Shown piece by piece: positions 54,918 through 58,858 of a stretch of 58,858 nucleotides of DNA. The stretch comes from Cytophagales bacterium (GTDB lineage: Bacteria; Bacteroidota; Bacteroidia; Cytophagales; Cyclobacteriaceae), in assembly GCA_025359125.1 (NCBI GenBank), contig JANYHI010000040.1:1-58858 (forward strand). Reading direction: 5' to 3'. The notes under the pieces are model-generated. The model was not told the origin of the DNA and made no database searches. It saw nothing but the letters and a program-made list of their open reading frames with translations. Both the position numbers and the translations under genes were made by a program. Each line of letters starts with the position of its first letter. The stretch's first letter is position 1.

Positions 54918-55586
54918 TCAGTCTAAAACAACCAAGCCTGTTCGGATGGCAATAACCACCAGCCCTACGCGGCTCTTGGCTTTTAGTTTATCAAACAGCA
55001 CGTTTCTGTATCCATCAATAGTCTTAGGACTTAAGTTCATCTGTTCAGAAATTTCCTGATAGGTAATATCTTTGCAGGACAGCCGTAGAAATTCTTTCTC
55101 GCGTTCACTTAAATCTGAAGCAGAGAGTTGACTTTTCGTTTCATCCCATTGTAGTGAGTGTACTAATATTCCAGTAACAAAGTCGGTATAATAAAATCCT
55201 TTGTTGGCTATTGCTTCCAATGCTTGCCCTAGTACTTTGGGTTCTATATCCTTATTTAAGTAGCCCTTCACACCTAGTTTTATCATTTGCACCACGGTTT
55301 CCTCGCGATCTACCATGCTTACTACCAATACTTTTATTTCAGGATGATGTTGCTTTAGCCATTGCACGGCAGCAAAGCCATCCATTGTGGGCATATTCAC
55401 ATCCATCAAAATAATATCGGGCAGATTGGCTTTATCTATTTTTTGCTGCATGTCAAAACCATTGTCGGCTTCAAATAGAATGGCATGTTGGGTGCTTACC
55501 ATATCTATCAGGCTAATCATGCCTTTGCGAAAAAGGGTATGGTCGTCTACCAGCGCGAGTTTAATGGGGGGGTGCGGCAATGACAT
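54918..55586 (-). CDS. LuxR/NarL-type response regulator
   Basis: 222 residues. Receiver: acidic pair LVDDHTLFRKG (14-15), phospho-Asp D62 in ILMDVNMPTMDGFAAVQWL, Thr/Ser-like VVSMVDRE and Lys in GYLNKD. C-terminal LuxR HTH: LSEREKEFLRLSCKDITYQE, ISEQMNLSPKTIDGYRNVLF and KLKAKSRVGLVVIAIRTG. It overlaps the sensor kinase by 26 bases. Likely binds direct or inverted repeats as a dimer. The three-unit palindrome array at 57374-57436, upstream of the operon, is the obvious candidate target. Confidence 0.95.
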   Translation of the reverse strand: MSLPHPPIKLALVDDHTLFRKGMISLIDMVSTQHAILFEADNGFDMQQKIDKANLPDIILMDVNMPTMDGFAAVQWLKQHHPEIKVLVVSMVDREETVVQMIKLGVKGYLNKDIEPKVLGQALEAIANKGFYYTDFVTGILVHSLQWDETKSQLSASDLSEREKEFLRLSCKDITYQEISEQMNLSPKTIDGYRNVLFDKLKAKSRVGLVVIAIRTGLVVLD

Positions 55587-56367
55587 TATTTACTAAAGGC
55601 AGTTGAATACTAATAGCAGTTCCGTTGGGCGAACTTTGTATTGAAAAATCTGCATGAATCAGCTTTGCTCTATTTTGTAAATTAAGCAACCCCGAACCAC
55701 CACTTGATATTTTTTCTTCCAAATTAAAGCCGATACCATCGTCACTAATGGCCAATGTAAATAATTTTTTGCTAACATTAAGCGAGATAGTTACATGCTT
55801 TGCGCCACTGTGCTTTAGTGTATTGTTAAGTATCTCTTGCCCCATGCGAAACAATATGAGTGTGGTGTTAGCGTCTAGGATGGGTATATAGTCTGGCTGC
55901 TGCAAGGTGGCCACTATAAGCCCTGTTTTATTGAGTTTTTCAACCTCGCCCTCTAAGGACTTGGCTAGCCCCAGTTGGGTTACCCGATCGCCATTTAGGC
56001 TGGTAGATAGTGCTCGTATGTCAACAATCATCTGACGAGCTAATTCCTGCGTGCTTTCAATTTTCTCTCTCGTCTGGAGGGTATCTTCTAATTTTAGCGT
56101 GTATAAATTTATTTTAATCAGGCTGGCCACTTGCCCCAGGTTGTCGTGCAGCTCGCGCGCAATATGCTGCATCGTTTGTTCTTTTATTTCTAGCTCAACT
56201 TTCTTTACTGTTTTTTCAAAAACAAGTTTCAGTTCTTTTTTCTCCAGTTGCAACTGATTGAATCTTCTGAAATAAAGGATGGTAAAAATTAAAAATCCTA
56301 CAAAGAAAAGCAGCAGAAATAAAGAGGCCAGCAGTACGGTTAAAATTTGATCTTGAATCTCTTCCAT
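55561..56367 (-). CDS. sensor histidine kinase (HisKA_3) lacking a sensing domain
   Basis: 268 residues from the ATG at 56367. One membrane span (about residues 8-33: ILTVLLASLFLLLFFVGFLI), a short coiled coil, then HisKA_3 with phospho-His in HIARELHDNLGQVASLIKIN (His74), and HATPase_c with N-box LFRMGQEILNNTLKHSGAKH, G1 AISDDGIGFNLEE and G2 SSGGSGLLNLQNRA. There is no periplasmic or PAS sensing module, so input must come from a partner. The gene overlaps the 226-residue membrane protein by 28 bases. It phosphorylates the downstream LuxR-type regulator. Confidence 0.92.
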   Translation of the reverse strand: MEEIQDQILTVLLASLFLLLFFVGFLIFTILYFRRFNQLQLEKKELKLVFEKTVKKVELEIKEQTMQHIARELHDNLGQVASLIKINLYTLKLEDTLQTREKIESTQELARQMIVDIRALSTSLNGDRVTQLGLAKSLEGEVEKLNKTGLIVATLQQPDYIPILDANTTLILFRMGQEILNNTLKHSGAKHVTISLNVSKKLFTLAISDDGIGFNLEEKISSGGSGLLNLQNRAKLIHADFSIQSSPNGTAISIQLPLVNNVIAAPPH

Positions 56368-57020
56368 ATCAAAGCGCCAAAGAAACCCAAACAAGAAATT
56401 GTAAATACCACATTATGTAGCTGCCAAAGATCTCCAATGTACTTCAATTCTTTTTTATTTAAGCCAATGGCCGTTCCTTTATCCATTAACATTTTGAAGA
56501 AACCCCAAATTACAAAGCTGGTGCTTGCATAAAACAAAATAGAGGCAATAAACCAGAATTCGAGTTTTCTCCACATCACTATTTCGCCCATGGCAATAAA
56601 CTCTTGATAATAATAACCCAAGCAATTGACAAGGGTAAAAATTGAAAACATGATGTAATAGGGGCTGCCAAATACTTTGTATTCTAAAATATATTCTTTT
56701 CTATAAAAATAGAGAACTACCAGACAGATCAACATCAGCGTGTTGATATTGCGGATAACAGGGTTTATATGAATTATTCTGAAGAAAAAATACAAATTGA
56801 CAACAAAAAAAAGGGGGATAATATTATAAACTAATAAATTATTATCCCCCAAGTGATCGATGTAATCAGCAGTCAAAAATCCAATGGTACTAATGATAAA
56901 AAAGAGGAGCACAAACACTTTGCCCTTTAGCTGGAAAGTTTTGTAACCTGTCAATAGAATCAATAGCGGTACGATGGGCGCAAGGCCATCTAAGTATATC
57001 CTCAAAAAACTTTTTATCAA
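56340..57020 (-). CDS. multi-pass membrane protein, likely sensor partner of the kinase
   Basis: 226 residues with about seven spans (residues 10-27, 32-50, 62-82, 91-108, 119-138, 152-175, 198-217), interspersed with Lys/Arg at the cytoplasmic sides (KELKYIGDLW, KRFKIKF). I know no family name. Its stop lies inside the kinase gene (28-base overlap), so the two are made together. The kinase lacks an input domain, so this protein is a plausible sensing subunit. That is inference from gene arrangement. Confidence 0.7.
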   Translation of the reverse strand: MIKSFLRIYLDGLAPIVPLLILLTGYKTFQLKGKVFVLLFFIISTIGFLTADYIDHLGDNNLLVYNIIPLFFVVNLYFFFRIIHINPVIRNINTLMLICLVVLYFYRKEYILEYKVFGSPYYIMFSIFTLVNCLGYYYQEFIAMGEIVMWRKLEFWFIASILFYASTSFVIWGFFKMLMDKGTAIGLNKKELKYIGDLWQLHNVVFTISCLGFFGALIWKRFKIKF

Positions 57021-57058
57021 TTTACTTACTTGTTTATTTCTGCAAGCTGATTAAAAAA

Positions 57059-57298
57059 TTAAATACCGCTGCCCGGAGGATTTGGTACTGCATCGAATGC
57101 TACAGGGTCGCCACCCGATCTGGTTTTTGCATTGCCCGATGATTTGAAAACAGGACTAGCCTTGATCGAAAGCTTACTTTTCGAATCGATGCCGAGAGAT
57201 AACTTTAAGCCGGTCATTCTATCACCAGCTTTGTCGGTAATCTTTTTTAAATCACTTGCTTTTAAAAAGAAAACGAGTTCTTGCACATGTTTACCCAT
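57059..57298 (-). CDS. 79-residue protein, first gene of the two-component operon
   Basis: MGKHVQELVFFLKASDLKKI start; mid-section DKAGDRMTGLKLSLGIDSKS; Ser/Lys-rich end with NAKTRSGGDPVAFDAVPNPP. No signal peptide, membrane span or known domain. The frame is open from ATG 57298 to 57059 and fits between the palindrome array and the membrane protein (38-base gap), in operon layout. Small size leaves real doubt, but the start is well placed behind two -7 boxes. Function unknown. Confidence 0.55.
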   Translation of the reverse strand: MGKHVQELVFFLKASDLKKITDKAGDRMTGLKLSLGIDSKSKLSIKASPVFKSSGNAKTRSGGDPVAFDAVPNPPGSGI

Positions 57299-57328
57299 AA
57301 TAGTTTGTAGTTAAGTTTAGTAATAAAT

Positions 57329-57358
57329 CAAAACTAACGTTCTATACCTACAAAACTA
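57329..57358 (-). promoter_or_regulatory. two TAGTTTTG -7 boxes, 22 bases apart
   Basis: Minus strand TAGTTTTG at 57358-57351 and again at 57336-57329. Both fit TAnnTTTG exactly. No -33 TTTG lies at the right distance; in its place the first palindrome (57374-57391) covers the -33 position of the outer box, a layout typical of an activated promoter. Confidence 0.5.
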
Positions 57359-57373
57359 CATACGATTAGCAAA

Positions 57374-57436
57374 TACAGGGTATATCCTGTACAAATACAG
57401 GATAAACCCCTGTTAAAATACAGGGTTTTTCCTGTT
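57374..57436. repeat. three evenly spaced palindromes, probable operator
   Basis: Unit 1 TACAGG-GTATAT-CCTGTA (57374-57391); unit 2 ACAGG-7 bases-CCTGT (57397-57413); unit 3 ACAGG-GTTTTT-CCTGT (57420-57435). Centres lie 22.5 bases apart. Each is led by AAATACAGG, so the array is also a tandem direct repeat of about 22 bases. It stands between the two-component operon and the divergent 276-residue gene. Confidence 0.8.
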
Positions 57437-57522
57437 GACCAGTATTACTTCTTTTAGCAAGCTTTGTTTATACCAAAACGGTGCAGCATAAAACCCAATA
57501 CTAGGCCAACCAACCACTACTT

Positions 57523-58353
57523 ATGTTACTTCAGCAACTCGCACTCGTTGACCATTCGAAATCACTTCATGCTGCCGACCTTGCGCAGGCTGTGGCAGCA
57601 TTACAGAAACAAGCTACTCGCGACTTGGGCCCCATCTGGGGTATCAAGGCAACCGTAGATGCTTTCCCCGATATTAAAAATGTACCCGTAGGCTATTGGC
57701 CCATCATCATCACCGAAAAAATTGACGACCCTACTGCAGCCGGCTATCATGCCGACAAACACCATCAACCTTATGCCTTCGTGCAACTAGAGAAAGGTTG
57801 GCAGCTTACCTGCAGCCATGAAATGTGCGAGATGTTGGTAGACCCTTTTGGCAACCGCCTAATTGCCAGCAATAGTATTAAAAGCGGACAAGGTCGGGTG
57901 AAATATTTGGTAGAAGTATGTGATCCGTGCGAAAATGCATCTCATGGTTATTCTGTAAATGGTGTGTTGCTCAGTGATTTTTATACTCCTCATTATTTTG
58001 ACCCCGTGGCTTCGCCTGCCACACGCTACAGCTTTACTGGTGCGTTGAAAAAGCCACGCGAAATAAAAAAAGGAGGCTACTTAAGTTGGTACGATCCGCA
58101 AACTAAAAAATGGTGGCAGGCAACCTACTTCGGCTCAGCCCCCAGCATTGGCGAGTTGAAAGGGATGAAAGACAATGACTCGTCCCTACGCAGTCAGGTA
58201 GATCGCCTTACGAAATACCCCGGCAAAGCAAAAGCAATGATGAGTGCCTTTAACGGCAATGCAAAAAACAGGAAGACAAATTTTGAAAGCAATAAAGCAG
58301 AGGGCAGCCATTGGGAAGATGTGATGAAGAAACATCTTACGAAGAAGAAATGA
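57523..58353 (+). CDS. conserved protein of unknown function with SHExxEML motif
   Basis: 276 residues from the ATG at 57523. The core motif is LTCSHEMCEMLVDPFGN (H99-E100-x2-E103, D107), followed by YLVEVCDPCENASHGYSV (E131, C133, C136) and LLSDFYTPHYFDP. I recall the same pattern (SHE-x2-EML-x-DP, then EVCDxCE and DFxxPxxF) in uncharacterised proteins of other phyla. HExxE could be a metal-binding site of a zincin-like fold, but no protease activity is established. No signal peptide. The C-terminal 70 residues are basic (GNAKNRKTNFESNKAEGSHW). It is divergent from the two-component operon, with the palindrome array between. Confidence 0.75.
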   Translation: MLLQQLALVDHSKSLHAADLAQAVAALQKQATRDLGPIWGIKATVDAFPDIKNVPVGYWPIIITEKIDDPTAAGYHADKHHQPYAFVQLEKGWQLTCSHEMCEMLVDPFGNRLIASNSIKSGQGRVKYLVEVCDPCENASHGYSVNGVLLSDFYTPHYFDPVASPATRYSFTGALKKPREIKKGGYLSWYDPQTKKWWQATYFGSAPSIGELKGMKDNDSSLRSQVDRLTKYPGKAKAMMSAFNGNAKNRKTNFESNKAEGSHWEDVMKKHLTKKK

Positions 58354-58469
58354 TTTAGCTAAAAATAGAAACGGAGTATGCCGAAAATCCGAAAACGAGT
58401 AGACTAAGAAAAAACGAATCGTTTATGAGTTAGCGTTTGATAGAGGATAAGCACAAGAAAAAGTATAAC

Positions 58470-58625
58470 ATGACTTGTCAAAACTTAAACACCCCACACG
58501 ATAGGAAAGTTTTTTTGAACCTCGTTGAGGCTGGGCTTAACCTTAAAACGAAATCGGTTGAACGAAGTAGTCTATCAAAATCATTTACAGAGTTGCATTC
58601 CGAAACAAACCAGAAACCTATTTGA
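58470..58625 (+). CDS. possible 51-residue protein
   Basis: ATG 58470 to TGA 58623-58625: MTCQNLNTPHDRKVFLNLVE start, SFTELHSETNQKPI end. The stop is one base before the ATG of the next gene, so coupling is possible. No domain, signal or membrane span. It may be a chance frame. Confidence 0.3.
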   Translation: MTCQNLNTPHDRKVFLNLVEAGLNLKTKSVERSSLSKSFTELHSETNQKPI

Positions 58626-58626
58626 C

Positions 58627-58858
58627 ATGAAGAATATGTTGAAGTCCATAGTAGGAATTTTCTTGTGGGGCAATCCTGAAATACTTCCTGTAGAGGACAC
58701 CACCACTTACCTTATCGAAACGGAAGTAGGAAAATATTGCGGTAAAATCATTTATCAAAACGATGTAGTGATCAAACTTAAAATAGCCAAGCCCAATGCG
58801 GTGAAAATATTGAAAACAAACATCAAACATATCACTATTGCACATACAGATAGAGTAC
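58627..58858 (+). CDS. small Sm-like-patterned protein, cut by the window edge
   Basis: 77 codons visible, running off the right edge. Start MKNMLKSIVGIFLWGNPEIL; then YLIETEVGKYCGKIIYQNDV, VIKLKIAKPNAVKILKTN and IKHITI. The alternation of short strands and the G-x-I-I-Y-x-x-D-V-x-x-K-L pattern resembles an Sm/LSM barrel (Hfq-like fold), but the signature is not strict. An opposite-strand frame over the same bases (58618-58845) is a shadow. Identity is uncertain. Confidence 0.5.
   Translation, partial: MKNMLKSIVGIFLWGNPEILPVEDTTTYLIETEVGKYCGKIIYQNDVVIKLKIAKPNAVKILKTNIKHITIAHTDRV

Noticed and set aside
57374..57436. Repeat array considered as a CRISPR
   Set aside because: Units are about 22 bases with no spacers, each an internal palindrome, and there are no cas genes nearby; an operator fits better.
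58618..58845. 75-codon frame on the minus strand at the right edge
   Set aside because: It lies opposite the plus-strand Sm-like-patterned frame, which has a better start and strand pattern.

Overview
The window reads as a chromosomal segment of a Bacteroidota bacterium, most likely of the class Cytophagia. The supports are: an LpxC-FabZ fusion; PorX with its PglZ domain; a secreted protein with a type B (CHU_C-like) C-terminal domain of the type IX secretion system (T9SS); a DUF4296 lipoprotein ahead of MutS2; an acyl-ornithine transcarbamylase arginine pathway; few Shine-Dalgarno sequences; and several -7 boxes of the Bacteroidota form TAnnTTTG. Base composition is AT-rich and even. I saw no rRNA, tRNA, CRISPR array, insertion sequence or prophage.

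Layout. 1-5.1 kb: end of a TolC-family gene, a GOB-like subclass B3 metallo-beta-lactamase, two small unknowns, a GC-rich structured-RNA candidate, fumarylacetoacetase with a flavin reductase, and a frameshifted PCC-domain gene. 5.1-9.3 kb: a tightly packed menaquinone operon (thioesterase, menF, menD, menB). 9.3-13.5 kb: a histidine phosphatase, then a Nif3 / coiled-coil / TPR operon. 13.6-19.4 kb: a PIN toxin-antitoxin pair, lpxK, a putative porin and an S9 peptidase. 19.4-28.8 kb: a long arginine operon (GNAT synthase candidate, argG, argC, broken four-helix-bundle gene, argD, acyl-ornithine carbamoyltransferase, argB, argE-like, NUDIX, argH) with a hairpin-rich leader. 29-36 kb: DedA, PurT, a BamA-like barrel, DUF4296-mutS2 and a lipoprotein with its own promoter and terminator. 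36-41.3 kb: lipid A genes (lpxD, lpxC-fabZ, lpxA), an ABC ATPase and an HD hydrolase. 41.4-44.6 kb: porX-tsaE-ald. 44.7-49.5 kb: two SGNH hydrolases converging with no gap, then a tesA/ybbA/ybbP-like set. 49.5-54.9 kb: T9SS cargo, an unknown exported protein and lhgO. 54.9-58.9 kb: a LuxR-type two-component operon with two unknown genes, a three-unit palindrome array ahead of it, and a divergent gene of unknown function with an HExxE motif.

How the parts fit. Most genes are housekeeping: menaquinone, arginine, purine, lipid A, tRNA modification and repair. The accessory signal is in the beta-lactamase, the toxin-antitoxin pair, the inactivated small genes, and dispersed intergenic repeats that enter the ends of arginine genes. 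The least explained and most testable region is 54.9-58.4 kb: a sensor kinase with no sensing domain, an overlapping multi-pass membrane protein, a 79-residue protein, and evenly spaced palindromes at the promoter.
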